From Gautieria morchelliformis (taxonomy: Eukaryota; Basidiomycota; Agaricomycetes; Gomphales; Gomphaceae): a DNA stretch of 64,000 nucleotides. The DNA lies in contig WHVA01000013.1 of assembly GCA_015179125.1 (NCBI GenBank), positions 434,001 to 498,000 on the forward strand. Direction: 5' to 3'. Made by a program: the position numbers and the translations under genes. Within the stretch, counting starts at the first letter, position 1. The number at the start of each line of letters is the position of its first letter. Shown here in pieces: positions 20,080 to 29,960 of this stretch. The notes under the pieces were generated by a model. It searched no databases, had not been told where the DNA came from, and saw nothing but the letters and a program-made list of their open reading frames with translations.

Positions 20080-20809
20080 GCTTGTATCGTTTTGTAGAAC
20101 TCATTGTTCCCACTGTAAACGGGGTCCTGAAGAGCATAAGTAAATTTGGGAGAGTCAGCCGATTGATCTGCACCCTGTACATGTTTCACTCATTGTTGTC
20201 ACTTAAGCCGATCCCCCCTGATCCAGATCCTCGTAACTTCTTTATGTATTCAAATGTGGCTCCCCGTTCTTGTCTTTTTTAGCGCTGTATCTATTTAGGT
20301 GTCAAGTGGCTGATTGATCGTTTCACCTTGCAGTTCTAGCGTTCAACGCGTCGTCGTAACTTCTTCTGTGGCAGCCATCCTCCGGCATGTGGAGCATCAG
20401 ACGACCCTTTCCGAAAAAGATTGGAACGAATTTCCGCCCAAGAAGCGAAGATCAAGGGGAAAGACGCTACCAATATTCACAAGTACCGTGCGAGCAAGAC
20501 GCTTGCTGAAAGAGGTGAATCAAACGTGCTTGGTTGGCGACCCCCCTTACTTAGAAGCGCTCCGCCTTTAGCTGCATGGGATTTTGTGGCCAAGAATCCG
20601 GATAATAAATAATATATTTTTTGTGTCACTCTGGGGGGTATGCATTATTTTCTGTACAGATGTATTATCCCTCGTCAACTAACTTATACCCCGTTATCGT
20701 CGTGGTATCTGACAGCCTACGATCCACGATATACCGAACGCGTCCTCACTCAACACGTCCCTTCTAGACTCGGAGATCTATGCCATGATCAAAGAAAGGG
20801 CAGAAGGAC
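20080..20809 (+). pseudogene. NAD-dependent reductase (dihydroflavonol-4-reductase-like), copy B, 5' part
   Basis: Pieces in order: VELIVPTVNGVLKSI, a GT-AG intron, VQRVVVTSSVAAILRHV (the conserved VTSS strand), a Lys/Ala-rich stretch ending KYRASKTLAER (the catalytic YxxxK motif, here Tyr-Arg-Ala-Ser-Lys), an intron (GTGAAT...TTTAG), and AAWDFVAKNPDNK. A TAA follows and the next coding block is out of frame. The Gly-rich NAD-binding N terminus is not found upstream. At 20810 a copia element interrupts the gene, which resumes at 25304. The family reduces ketones or aldehydes with NAD(P)H. This copy is broken by truncation, stop and insertion. Confidence 0.7.
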
Positions 20810-21032
20810 TGTAGAACGAAGGAGTAAATATGATCTGATATTCTACATTGATCTCAAGTAGATCGTTCCTTTATATACAAATTATAATGTCCATTATATT
20901 ACCAATCCCTTCGAGCTGCTGTGCCGATGCGATGCCGGCGCACCAGCAACCCGGGGTCGAGAGCGATCTCGAACCTCCGGCTAAATGCGTGCCGGCTCTG
21001 CCTCGGCAGTGTCATCGTTCCGATTACTAACA
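20810..21032 (-). repeat. Copia 3' LTR
   Basis: 223 bp, downstream end of the minus-strand element. The pol frame runs about 50 bases into it before stopping at 20981. Confidence 0.95.
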
Positions 21033-24000
21033 CTCCCCCTCAGCGAGAAATCCCTTCGGTAAAATCCCAATTTCCCTAATAGATACCTATGTTGGTGCAT
21101 GTCTAATCCCTTTGTAAATATGTCCGCTACGTTCTCCTTCGTCGGTACGTATGTAAGTGATGCCTCGTGAGAGGCCACTTTCTCACGGATAAAATGATAT
21201 GCGACATTGATGTGTTTGGTACGCGCATGATACGTTGCGTCATGCGATAGTGTAATGGCGCCTAGATTGTCTGATCGAAGTGACGTGGGCTGGGTTTGAT
21301 CGATTCCAAGTTCCTCGATGAAACGTCTCAGCCAGATTAATTGCTTGGCGCCCTCGGTAAGTGCCATGTATTCGGCCTCCGTGGTAGATAGCGCGATCGT
21401 TCGCTGCTTCTTCGAGCTCCATGCAATGGTTCCTCCTCCTAGCATAGCTACATAGCCACTAATAGATAGTGCGTCGTTTCTATTAGCATAATCCGAGTCG
21501 ACAAATATTTCGAGGTCGAGACCAGCGTCTCGTCGGAATGTTATGCCGTCGTCACGTGACCCTTTGAGGTACCTGAGCGCGTGTTTGATCGCCGTCCAGT
21601 GCTCGGGTCCATAAGTAGTAGTGAATTGGCTCAAGTGTTGTACGGTAAAAGCCAAATCAGGTCGCGTGCTGAGTGCTGCATACATGAGTGATCCGATCGC
21701 TTTGGCATAGGGTACTTCGGCAGTTGGACCTGTTGAGTCCATGGGTGTCGTGAGTTTGATCATTTTATGCAGGGGTGTAGATACCGAATGAGCCGTTGTC
21801 ATGTTGAATCGATCGAGTATGATGTCGATGTAATGTCCTTGAGACATGATTAGCGTTCCCTCATCCCTATTCCTCTCAACTCTAATTCCCAATATTTTCT
21901 TCATTTCTCCTAAATCTGTTAAGGGGAATTTTCCATGAAGCTCCCCCTTGAGCTTAATCATCCCTCCTTTGGAGTCAGCAAATAGTCCGAAGTCGTCCAC
22001 ATATACTGATATGACTTCGATTGAGTCCTTATCTTGTCTGATGTAGACGCATTCATCGGCTGTACTTTGATGGAAGCCGAGATCGAGTAGTAATTTGCGT
22101 AAGCGCTGATGCCAAGCTCGTCCCGATTGTTTGAGTCCGTAGAGCGCTCTGTATATTCTTAGAACGCGTCCAGATCCATCATCAAATCCGTCGGGCTGGC
22201 GCATGTAGATCTCCTCATCTATAGTTGAATTGAGGTAGGCGCCTTTGACATCCATCATTTCGATTTCCCAATCGAGTGTGTTTGCGATCGCCAATAGAAC
22301 ACGTAGTGAATCGAATTTGACCACGGGTGAGGTTATCTCGTAGTAGTCCATTCCTGGCCTCTGTGTGAATCCTTGAGCCACGACCCTTGCTTTAGCCTTA
22401 TCAAATTGTCCATCCGGTTGCGTTTTGACGGCGTATACCCATCGGCAACCGATAGCTATTCGTCCGGGTGGTAGTTCTGTTAATTCCCATGTTCTTAACG
22501 TTTTGTGTTGTTCCATCTCAATTTCCATTGCTTTCTCCCAGATCGGCGCATCATCACGTGATACCGCCGTTCTGTAATTCTCAGGTTCAGTGACGATTTC
22601 TCTCGTTATGTAAACCTGCTCGGTGCGTCCTGAATTATTCAGTTTCCGGTAATCCGGCCTTTGAGTGATACGCGCGCTCCGTCGGATCTCTGGAGCTGGC
22701 GCTTGTTCAGGTGGATCAGGAACGGGTGTCGTGTGGGGTGATGACGTCTGTGGGGTAGATGTGATCGGGTCCGGCACATGCTCGCGCGGTGAGTGCTCCC
22801 CCTCGAGCGGTGCCGTGTCATTATCGTCGTTGTCTGGGATAGGGTAGAGTCGGTTGTCATTTTCGTCGAATGTGATATTTCTCGAAATTTGAACATGTTT
22901 TGAGGCTTTATTGTAATACCTCCATGCTTTTGCATGTTCTGCTACTCCGACGAAGATGTGTTCTTCTGCCTTTGGATCAAGTTTAGCTCGTCGTTGATCC
23001 GGCACCATAACCCAACAATTTGTCCCGAATTCCTCTAGACGTGCTATGTTCGGCTTCTTGCCGAATAGTGCCTGGAACGGCGTTGCGTCATCTCCAAGCG
23101 CTCGCGTGGGTGATCGGTTTTTGATGTAACACGCGTAAGCCACGGCCTCGGGCCAGAGTATTTTAGGCAGGTTCTTGGCAAATATCATTGCCCGTGCGTG
23201 CTCGAGTAAGGTTCGGTTGAGTCGTTCGGCGATTCCATTCTGGGCTGGGGAGTATGGAGCTGTAGTCTCCATGATAATGCCATATTTTGCACAAAATTCC
23301 TTGAAATTCTTATTGACATATTCCCCTCCATTATCTGAGCGAAACCTCTTCAGTTTCTGACCTGTTTGGGTCTCGAGGAATGCCTTGTACGTCTCGAAGT
23401 GTTTGAGCGCTTCATCTTTGGCGCTCCCAAAATAGATGACCGTGTACCTGGATTTGATGTCCGTGAAAGAATAAAAATACTTTTCACGTGATGGTCCCTC
23501 GGTCTGGGCAGGTCCCCATACATCGGATACTGTCAGGTCACCGACCTGTTCTGCAGTGTCCTCGGCTCTTTTGGGGAATGGCTCCACATGCCGTTTGCCT
23601 TGTATGCATGCCTTGCACTGGCTCGGCTCGTTTGACTCGTCGATCTCGAGTCCAGTAACTAGGTCGTTAGATTTCAACAATTTTATGGAGTTTATGTTGA
23701 CGTGCCCTAGTATCCTGTGCCATTTATCCCATGACCGTCCCTTTGCCGCTGCGGCAAAGTCCCGTGCCTCGACTGATCGAGTGACCCGTGCCTTCATACA
23801 GAACAGCCGCCCGCGCTTCTGTCCCTGTGCAAAGGTAACTCCGGCGCGTGATTTGAATTCGACGCCGGTGCCTGAAAAAGTGGCTGTGTTGCCCTTATCA
23901 GTCAGACGCCCTACGCTGATAAGGTTGTTCGGCGCATCTGGTGCGTGTTTGACGTCACGTAGCTCGATCGTGTTCGTCTTGGCGCCGATCTTGAATTCCA

Positions 24001-24322
24001 TGTATATAGTGCCTCGGCCTTGTGTATGTAGTATCGCACCGGGTGAAATTCCTTCGATTTCAGATGGTTCCTCGGCATAGCTAGCGAAATCGTTTCGACT
24101 TCTAGCTATATGTGTTGTTGCCGCTGAATCGGCTAACCAGTCGGATGCGGATATAGCACTGTATGCTACCTCCTTAGATACAAATGCGAAGTCCTTTTCT
24201 TCTGCTTGTTTGACTGTTTCTTTGTTCCCTGATTTGAACCATTTCGGTGCTTGGCCCCCTTGCCGCCACCTTTCGCCCAACAGTCCTTCACGTAATGACC
24301 CTTCTTGCCGCAATTTCGGCAC
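20981..24322 (-). CDS. Copia Pol: protease, integrase, reverse transcriptase, RNase H
   Basis: A 1113-codon open frame. Order of domains: aspartic protease (WLADSAATTHIA, Asp-Ser-Ala), integrase zinc region (HRILGH...CKACIQGK), integrase core (SDVWGP, RSDNGGEY, NGIAERLNR: Asp, Asp, Glu), reverse transcriptase (DVKGAYLNS and catalytic YVDDFGLF) and RNase H (DSDYANR, STTEAEYMAL, RSDNLGAI). This is the copia order, integrase before reverse transcriptase. All catalytic residues are present. The first residues of the frame, before AKGGG-equivalent positions, are out-of-frame Gag sequence; relative to the copia copy at 62695-64000 one base is missing near 24255-24260, which separates Pol from Gag. 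Confidence 0.93.
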   Translation of the reverse strand: MPKLRQEGSLREGLLGERWRQGGQAPKWFKSGNKETVKQAEEKDFAFVSKEVAYSAISASDWLADSAATTHIARSRNDFASYAEEPSEIEGISPGAILHTQGRGTIYMEFKIGAKTNTIELRDVKHAPDAPNNLISVGRLTDKGNTATFSGTGVEFKSRAGVTFAQGQKRGRLFCMKARVTRSVEARDFAAAAKGRSWDKWHRILGHVNINSIKLLKSNDLVTGLEIDESNEPSQCKACIQGKRHVEPFPKRAEDTAEQVGDLTVSDVWGPAQTEGPSREKYFYSFTDIKSRYTVIYFGSAKDEALKHFETYKAFLETQTGQKLKRFRSDNGGEYVNKNFKEFCAKYGIIMETTAPYSPAQNGIAERLNRTLLEHARAMIFAKNLPKILWPEAVAYACYIKNRSPTRALGDDATPFQALFGKKPNIARLEEFGTNCWVMVPDQRRAKLDPKAEEHIFVGVAEHAKAWRYYNKASKHVQISRNITFDENDNRLYPIPDNDDNDTAPLEGEHSPREHVPDPITSTPQTSSPHTTPVPDPPEQAPAPEIRRSARITQRPDYRKLNNSGRTEQVYITREIVTEPENYRTAVSRDDAPIWEKAMEIEMEQHKTLRTWELTELPPGRIAIGCRWVYAVKTQPDGQFDKAKARVVAQGFTQRPGMDYYEITSPVVKFDSLRVLLAIANTLDWEIEMMDVKGAYLNSTIDEEIYMRQPDGFDDGSGRVLRIYRALYGLKQSGRAWHQRLRKLLLDLGFHQSTADECVYIRQDKDSIEVISVYVDDFGLFADSKGGMIKLKGELHGKFPLTDLGEMKKILGIRVERNRDEGTLIMSQGHYIDIILDRFNMTTAHSVSTPLHKMIKLTTPMDSTGPTAEVPYAKAIGSLMYAALSTRPDLAFTVQHLSQFTTTYGPEHWTAIKHALRYLKGSRDDGITFRRDAGLDLEIFVDSDYANRNDALSISGYVAMLGGGTIAWSSKKQRTIALSTTEAEYMALTEGAKQLIWLRRFIEELGIDQTQPTSLRSDNLGAITLSHDATYHARTKHINVAYHFIREKVASHEASLTYVPTKENVADIFTKGLDMHQHRYLLGKLGFYRRDFSLRGSVSNRNDDTAEAEPARI
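21033..21042 (-). other. Copia polypurine tract
   Basis: Minus-strand TGAGGGGGAG directly abuts the 3' LTR, the expected plus-strand DNA primer. Confidence 0.85.
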
Positions 24323-25002
24323 TTTCCCTTTGTTGCTCCTGAGTCATCTTTCCTGGTCCTGTGACGTTGTTGCGCCTTAAGCGCCGTCTGCCGTGCCGAT
24401 CCAGCTTTCCGTGCTCGATCCTCATCGAGGACCCGAGCTATTAATATATCAGCTGTTGTCCCGGCTCCACTGGCGTTTACTGCCGTAATAAACGCCGACC
24501 AAGAATCTGGTAATGACGTCAGCAACGTGTTCGAGAACTCGGTGTCACTGATGTAATGCCCCCGCGCATTCAATTCCTGTTGAATGCCGCGGAGCTTGCG
24601 TACGTGCTCCTCCATGTTCGCGCCGTCCTCGGCAAGCGTCCGGAAGAAATCTCTTCGGAGATTTACAATCCCCACTGCTCCCTTTGATTCGAATATTGCT
24701 TGTAGACTAGTCCATACAGCAAACGCAGACATCGTCTGATTGATGTAAACTAGTTGTTCATCGGCAACTCTGAGGCAAATCTCTTTTCTAGCCTTCTTGT
24801 CCTTCCTTCTCCAATCGTCGATCTCCTGCTGTTCGGTCGCAGTGACGTTGTCGGCATCTGCCAGTCTCGGTTCCGTCTCCCTGCCGATAGCCACGTCCCA
24901 CAGATCTGAGTCATCGAGTATCCACTCGAGCCGCCGGCGCCACGCCGCGTAATTATCCCCGTTCAAGGGATCGATCTTGTACGTGTTATTGCTACTCGAC
25001 AT
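24166..25002 (-). CDS. Copia Gag with CCHC zinc knuckle
   Basis: 278 codons beginning MSSSNNTYKIDPLNGDNYAA, a typical copia Gag (UBN2-like) start, with WRRRLEWILDDSDLWDV and the conserved YISDTEFSNTLLTSLPDSW region. A single CCHC knuckle (CRNCGKKGHYVKDC) lies near residue 232. In the related copy at 62695-64000 Gag and Pol share one frame. Here the frame shifts just after the knuckle and ends in an unrelated basic tail, which overlaps Pol by about 157 bases. Gag builds the virus-like particle and binds the RNA. Confidence 0.93.
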   Translation of the reverse strand: MSSSNNTYKIDPLNGDNYAAWRRRLEWILDDSDLWDVAIGRETEPRLADADNVTATEQQEIDDWRRKDKKARKEICLRVADEQLVYINQTMSAFAVWTSLQAIFESKGAVGIVNLRRDFFRTLAEDGANMEEHVRKLRGIQQELNARGHYISDTEFSNTLLTSLPDSWSAFITAVNASGAGTTADILIARVLDEDRARKAGSARQTALKAQQRHRTRKDDSGATKGKCRNCGKKGHYVKDCWAKGGGKGAKHRNGSNQGTKKQSNKQKKRTSHLYLRR

Positions 25003-25064
25003 CGTTGATCGGTATTGAGTTATTGGAGTATGGAGCGTAGTTAGATTTGTAGTAGTTTAGTTAT

Positions 25065-25080
25065 GCGCGGGCCCATAACC
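25065..25080 (-). other. Copia primer-binding site matching the initiator tRNA-Met anticodon arm
   Basis: The 16 plus-strand bases GCGCGGGCCCATAACC directly next to the 5' LTR resemble the anticodon stem-loop of eukaryotic initiator tRNA-Met (CAT anticodon followed by AACC). Drosophila copia is known to be primed by a half-molecule of this tRNA cut in the anticodon loop. Confidence 0.8.
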
Positions 25081-25303
25081 TGTAGAACGAAGGAGTAAAT
25101 ATGATCTGATATTCTACATTGATCTCAAGTAGATCGTTCCTTTATATACAAATTATAATGTCCATTATATTACCAATCCCTTCGAGCTGCTGTGCCGATG
25201 CGATGCCGGCGCACCAGCAACCCGGGGTCGAGAGCGATCTCGAACCTCCGGCTAAATGCGTGCCGGCTCTGCCTCGGCAGTGTCATCGTTCCGATTACTA
25301 ACA
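25081..25303 (-). repeat. Copia 5' LTR
   Basis: 223 bp, identical to 20810-21032 by direct reading. Followed by AGGAC, the target duplication. Confidence 0.95.
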
Positions 25304-25720
25304 AGGACATCGCCTCCACGCCGGGGGGGGGACTGGGTTGACGTTCGAGACGTCGCAACGGTCCACGTCAATGCAATAGTCACCGAGGCGGCTGGAGGTG
25401 AACACTTTATAGTTGCATCAGGTATGTACTTGCGTCTATTACAAAAAAAAACGCTTACCTTGTCTGACATTTAGGCCCATATACCAACCAAGGGATTATT
25501 GATGCAGTCCACGACGGAACGGCCTCGGACGCGGTGCTAGCTGCTCTTCCTAAAGGAACCCCGGGCGCGGGGAACAACGCAGTACGCCCTGTGTTGCTTG
25601 ATACCACGAAGGCTCGCGCGGTGTGGGGATGAAGTTCCGCCAGCTCAGCGAGACCGCCCAGGACACGGCCAGGAGCTTGTTGGCCAATGAGAAGGTTTTC
25701 GGGTGGTGAAGCTTAGATGA
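25304..25720 (+). pseudogene. NAD-dependent reductase, copy B, 3' part
   Basis: Resumes the reductase gene after the copia: ARVT-like DVRDVATVHVNAIV, AAGGEHFIVASG, an intron (about 25420-25472), GPYTNQGIIDAVHDG. A run of nine Gs replaces the expected GTGW codons, shifting the frame, and one base is missing in the RAVLGMKF-equivalent (GCGGTGTGGGG). Both are absent from copy A, so the two copies decayed separately. Confidence 0.7.
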
Positions 25721-25769
25721 GGCCTGCTTCATTGTTGACGAGATATCCCGGAGCCAGTATCGTACGTAG

Positions 25770-26160
25770 GACTAGAACGTTTCTACGAAGAAGGATTGGA
25801 TTGTGACGCTGTCAGATGTCTTGATCAGAACGGGAGGATAGTGAAACACGCCTGGCACACTCACCGTGGAGTTTCTGACTATGAGTACACGCGAGATCTG
25901 CGAGCTCGACGCCTGATCATTGACTATTCCAAAACGAATCATTCGGGCGGCGCAGCTACGCGGCGACCTGCCCATGGAACGTGCCTGTCGCTGTCGGCGG
26001 GGCGCGCCGCTCTGGGAATGCGCGGGGCACTGCGGCTGCGGGTCCGTGCGTCGGTCGGTGGGGAGTGTGGTGCGCCCGGGTGCTGGTGCTGGGACGAGGT
26101 GGGGCGTGGGGCGGGGGGTGCGCGTCCGTGCGCGTCGGTGGGGAGTGCAGGTGCGGAGCA
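25770..26160 (+). repeat. Segmental duplication, copy B, ending in the GC-rich module
   Basis: Counterpart of 17234-17700. The unit TCTGGGAATGCGCGGGGCACT with repeated GTGCGCGTCGGTCGGTGGGG is shared with 17580-17650 and 18020-18080. An AT dinucleotide run (26205-26221) follows. Confidence 0.65.
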
Positions 26161-26164
26161 TAGC

Positions 26165-27190
26165 TCGCGCTATCGACCAGCAAAGCACAAAGGAGGTGAT
26201 GGTCATATAAATATATATATATAGAACACACCTCAGTCTCGGTCATGGCTACACCCTGCGGCAACCAAGCTTCGAACACGCCTTCGCTTCTGAAGTCCTG
26301 GCTCGAGTCGTTATACCCGGGCAATTGAGAAGGGTCGTGAGCATGATTTTCACTGGTTATTCAAGCCGTCAGAGCATGTGTGCATTGTGTAATGCAATCC
26401 AGGCTCACCGAAGTTGAAACTGCATCGGTGTAGGATATACATCAAGTTGTGGAGGACTGGGAGCATCTTCCGAAGGCTGTGGAGCCAGAAGATCATCGAA
26501 TTGTTCCCGAGGAACCTCCTTGACGCAATAGAGTGAAGGCGACGATAATATGGTTTAGAAAAGAGACCTACAAAACAGCAGCCAACCCACGGACGTGAAC
26601 ACACGCCGTCTGATCATGGTTGCGTCCACGGGCTGTAGCGGATCCAGTCATGCTCATATGGCTCGCTACCACAACCCTGACCCCAGTCTGCAAAAATAGT
26701 TGTTAGTCGAGTTCGCTCCGCCAATTCGTCATCGGTTGGGCTGCCATATCCTTCTCGAAGAAGGATCGGCATATCAGCTCCGGCTGCCTCAAGGCGGACG
26801 GCACAGCTCAATAACGCTGCTGGTGTAAGGAGCGGGTGGGCGATGGCAATAGTTAAGCTGAAGTAGTCTTGTAGATAAGTCGGCCGCGAGGATGGCGGCG
26901 CAGCGAAAGGGAGTGCAGACGTGGGTGGGGGCAGCAGTGGGGTGATGGATCGCGGAACGTGGAATGAAGTTATCGGGGCGTGGGTGGATGCATACTGATC
27001 GATGTTGTGTGAGGAAATGTACGAATAAAATGAATAAGTCAGTCACTTTGAACGACCCTACAAACATATGTGCAAAGGCGGCCCGGGCACGGTCAGCTTG
27101 AGTTTCACTCGCGAAGCGATCTGGTAGTATATGACTTCGTCAGACTCCACGAATACAGCAAACGATTGATTTTACCCTTATCCGTAAACC
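26165..27190. other. No recognisable gene
   Basis: Only short frames without domain signatures. A few GT-AG-like signals exist but nothing could be assembled. Confidence 0.3.
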
Positions 27191-27196
27191 AAAATG

Positions 27197-27334
27197 TCCA
27201 TGCTGCCAGCGCGTTTATTTCGCTGTCAATTCTCCCACCATTGCCCTCGACCCCATCGTGGAACTTCCACGATGGGGTCGAGGGCAATGGTGGTTGGAGA
27301 ATTGACAGCGAAATAAACGCTCAGGCAGCATGGA
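27197..27334. repeat. Long fold-back palindrome, arms of about 67-70 bp, 1-nt centre
   Basis: Arms 27197-27263 and 27265-27334 are reverse complements apart from two small indels (CC/CAACC and GCGC/TGAGC) around the single base 27264. The inner 35 bp of each arm, reading outward from the centre, are perfectly paired. Transcribed RNA would form a long hairpin. Confidence 0.9.
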
Positions 27335-27370
27335 TTTCAAGGTTATGGAATGTCGTCAATTTTGTGCTGC

Positions 27371-27415
27371 TTCAGTCGTTGAAAATGTTCAAGTTGAACA
27401 TTTTCAACGACTGAA
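27371..27415. repeat. Perfect 22-bp palindrome, 1-nt centre
   Basis: Arms 27371-27392 and 27394-27415 match exactly around base 27393, only 36 bases after the larger fold-back. Confidence 0.9.
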
Positions 27416-28300
27416 ACTCTTGACAAGTGCTTCCGTTCTTCTCCTTGCGTCGTCGAATTCTATTGCAAAGATCTTTCCGTAGAGTGACGGATTGTTCCCC
27501 ACGGATATTGAGACGTGTATGGCTGTCAGGAAGGCCCTGCGACAGGTACTAGGACGGGAATTAGCCGTCAAATTGGGTAGGACTAGAAGATAGTCACCGT
27601 CGAAGTCCATGTCAGTCTTAGCTTTCGAGCCCACATTGTCCATCTCCGCATGAGGAGCCATGCCTGCACAGCTCGTCCATGACTTCAAATTCGCCGCCGG
27701 AGGTCGGGGGTCGGTGGTCTCTATCCCAGGGGCTGCCATAATGATACCCGTAACGTACTGCTCCCGCGCGAGTCGTTCACCGACGAGGCTGATCCTGCCA
27801 CATTCATCCTCAAGGACCGTTGTAACCTGGGGTGGGAGATATTTCAGCGGCGGTGAGGGTGGTGGGATTGAAAACTGGAAAGACGCACATCTCTTTGAAT
27901 ATCATCCAAAATATTTGGCTGCAGAGACATATCAATGTATACTGTCCCAAATATCCAACATAATTCATCCTTGACGACACCCAGAACCCTCGGCACCATT
28001 ACGGGGGTTCCCTGTATAGCTGGGCCAGGTGCCATCCCCCTGCTCAAAGACAATGGACTCACAGACGGTTGACTCCTTGGCAACGCTCCTTGGTATTTCT
28101 TCTCTTGACAACATGACGTGACTGCCTGAGCCAAAGAAAGGACGTATTGGCACGCTGATGCTTGTAGGAGCGATTTGCGGGACCAAGGCTGAAAGAACGC
28201 TCGGGGACGAAACTCTGCTGGGGTGGACAAGACGTGGGACGTGTCAACGAGGTTGACGGCGCTGGTCTGAAAAATCAAGTAGATACATTGCCTAGGGGAA
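27410..28300 (-). pseudogene. POLD2: DNA polymerase delta small subunit (POLD2/Cdc1-like), decayed
   Basis: Minus-strand fragments in the expected order: RSYKHQRANTSFLWLRQSRHVV (28180-28110), VPRVLGVVKDELCWIFGTVY (28005-27940), VLEDECGRISLVGERLA (about 27815-27765), VTGIIMAAPG and CAGMAPHAEMDNVGSK (about 27680-27630). These match the OB-fold part of the delta-polymerase B subunit. Consecutive pieces lie in different frames, and the calcineurin-like phosphoesterase half is missing. A piece of this sequence (27530-27690) was duplicated twice at 17.8-18.4 kb. The functional protein tethers the polymerase to its other subunits; this copy is a relic. Confidence 0.7.
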
Positions 28301-29960
28301 AGGAGACTCACTATCGAGTGTTTTGGGTGACGGGTGGCGGGGGTGTGGTCTCAACGCAGTAAATTGACACAAATATTGGCAATATCCTAACTGGGACAGA
28401 GAAATAATTATTGTCACTGTAGAAGACTTCTGTTGTTAAGTCATGAAACGGCTGTACTTGTAATATTGAATTATAATATAAGGTTCAGCCAGGCGTCGAA
28501 AGTGCGCGCAGACCACGGCTTAAAATTTCATCAATAGTCAGCCAATCCCACACAATATATCACAGAAGCACATGACATGAACTGAGAAGACGACGAAACC
28601 CCGACAGCCGCCCGGGTTCCTTGCAAATCAAGATTTCACGGACACACAGATGAACCGGCCTTCGGAGTGCACAACACAGGTCAGACGAGTCGTCTCTGGA
28701 GTGGCAATCGACGAGATCCAAAGCCGTTGACGTCCTCAAATACTGACTCGCCCTCTCGAGTGCCACAGCGCAAGAGAGGGAGCGCGAGGCACTTGGCAAC
28801 GATTTGAAGGCGGAATTGACATTGCAGGGTCTCCGACGCACGGGGTACTCGGGTGCGGACAGATCTGGCGCGTCCTGGGCGTGCGATATGTAGATTATGC
28901 AAGCTGCTACCGCCTTGTGAGTGCCGACTGAATATGCAGACTTATTTTGACAGCATCTGGCGAGGGCATGAGTATAAGCCCACGGATCCAGCCGGACAGC
29001 CTTCTAGAAGCATCACGTTTTGGAGTTAATACCGGTAACTGAACTGGTGAGAATAGTACTGTAAAGAAAAGCACATCGGCCTTGATCCGAACTGCACATA
29101 TTTTGGGCGCGGAAGCGACTGCCTGCGCAGTAATGTGTTGAAACAGACGTCGCTTCCCTTGTAAGAACGGAGGACCCTGGAGAGACGTGGTATTCCCTGC
29201 GACGCAGCGGAGTGACTAGAGTCCGATTTAGCGCAAAAACAAGCGGAAAACTGCTCCAGATCGGGATATCTGATAGTAGATGTGTCTATGAGATCTACGG
29301 CTCGAATTAGAGGACCACAATCGTGGTTTGGGTTACTGTGAATTGGAATCCAGGCAGCCCGGAAAGGAATTGATGGTTCGACTTCAGCTGATGTAATATG
29401 GGCGCCCGGGCCGATTAGAGTTTTCCTTTGTCGTCTCCCGGTAGACCACTGGCCTTGTTATCTGGTTTGTCCACCGATCCTTGTCGCGTATTACACTGGC
29501 TAGTCTCAGTGAAGAGCTACCGGCGCTACCGTACATGCCTTGATGCAAGGTCGGATGCTTCTCTTCTTTAGAGCGCAGGCTGTGTTCCGCTGGCTCGTTT
29601 GACATCGGTTGGTTTATCACGATACTCGACGCGCGTAATTGGCCATTCTTCTATCTGCTGTATTTCGGAGGCCGCGCAGCTCCACTTACTCTGCCGTGGC
29701 GTGCTTCTGACTTTGAAGTTTTTTCGTATAAGAGGTCCCCCCTTCCTCGTTTCCAGCCCCCACCCACCATGTCCCCCCACTCCTGCACTCCTCCCCCACC
29801 CCTAGCGGTGCTATTCTGTTTTCCGTCCATTGCTGCTTTACTTGGCAGCTCTAGCACTTCTGAGTATGTTCTCCACTTGTCTTCTTCAGAAACCTGGTCA
29901 TCACGGGACACCACTGTAGGCTTTGGCTTCGGTCCTCCTCCTGTTCCCCGACAAGATTGG
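28301..29960. other. No recognisable gene
   Basis: Short frames only, on both strands. A C-rich tract at about 29750-29815 creates spurious Pro-rich frames. Nothing assignable. Confidence 0.3.

Larger units (their letters stand above)
20810..25303 (-). mobile_element. Full-length Ty1/copia retrotransposon with identical LTRs
   Basis: Two 223-bp LTRs (20810-21032, 25081-25303) read base-for-base the same, with TGTAGAAC...ACTAACA termini and AGGAC duplicated at 20805-20809 and 25304-25308. A primer-binding site, gag, pol and polypurine tract are all in place on the minus strand. The insertion split a reductase gene copy. Identical LTRs point to very recent transposition. The only lesion seen is one missing base at the gag-pol junction. 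Confidence 0.95.

Noticed and set aside
25065..25080. Partial initiator tRNA gene
   Set aside because: Only the anticodon-arm part is present and it sits exactly next to the copia LTR, so it is the primer-binding site.
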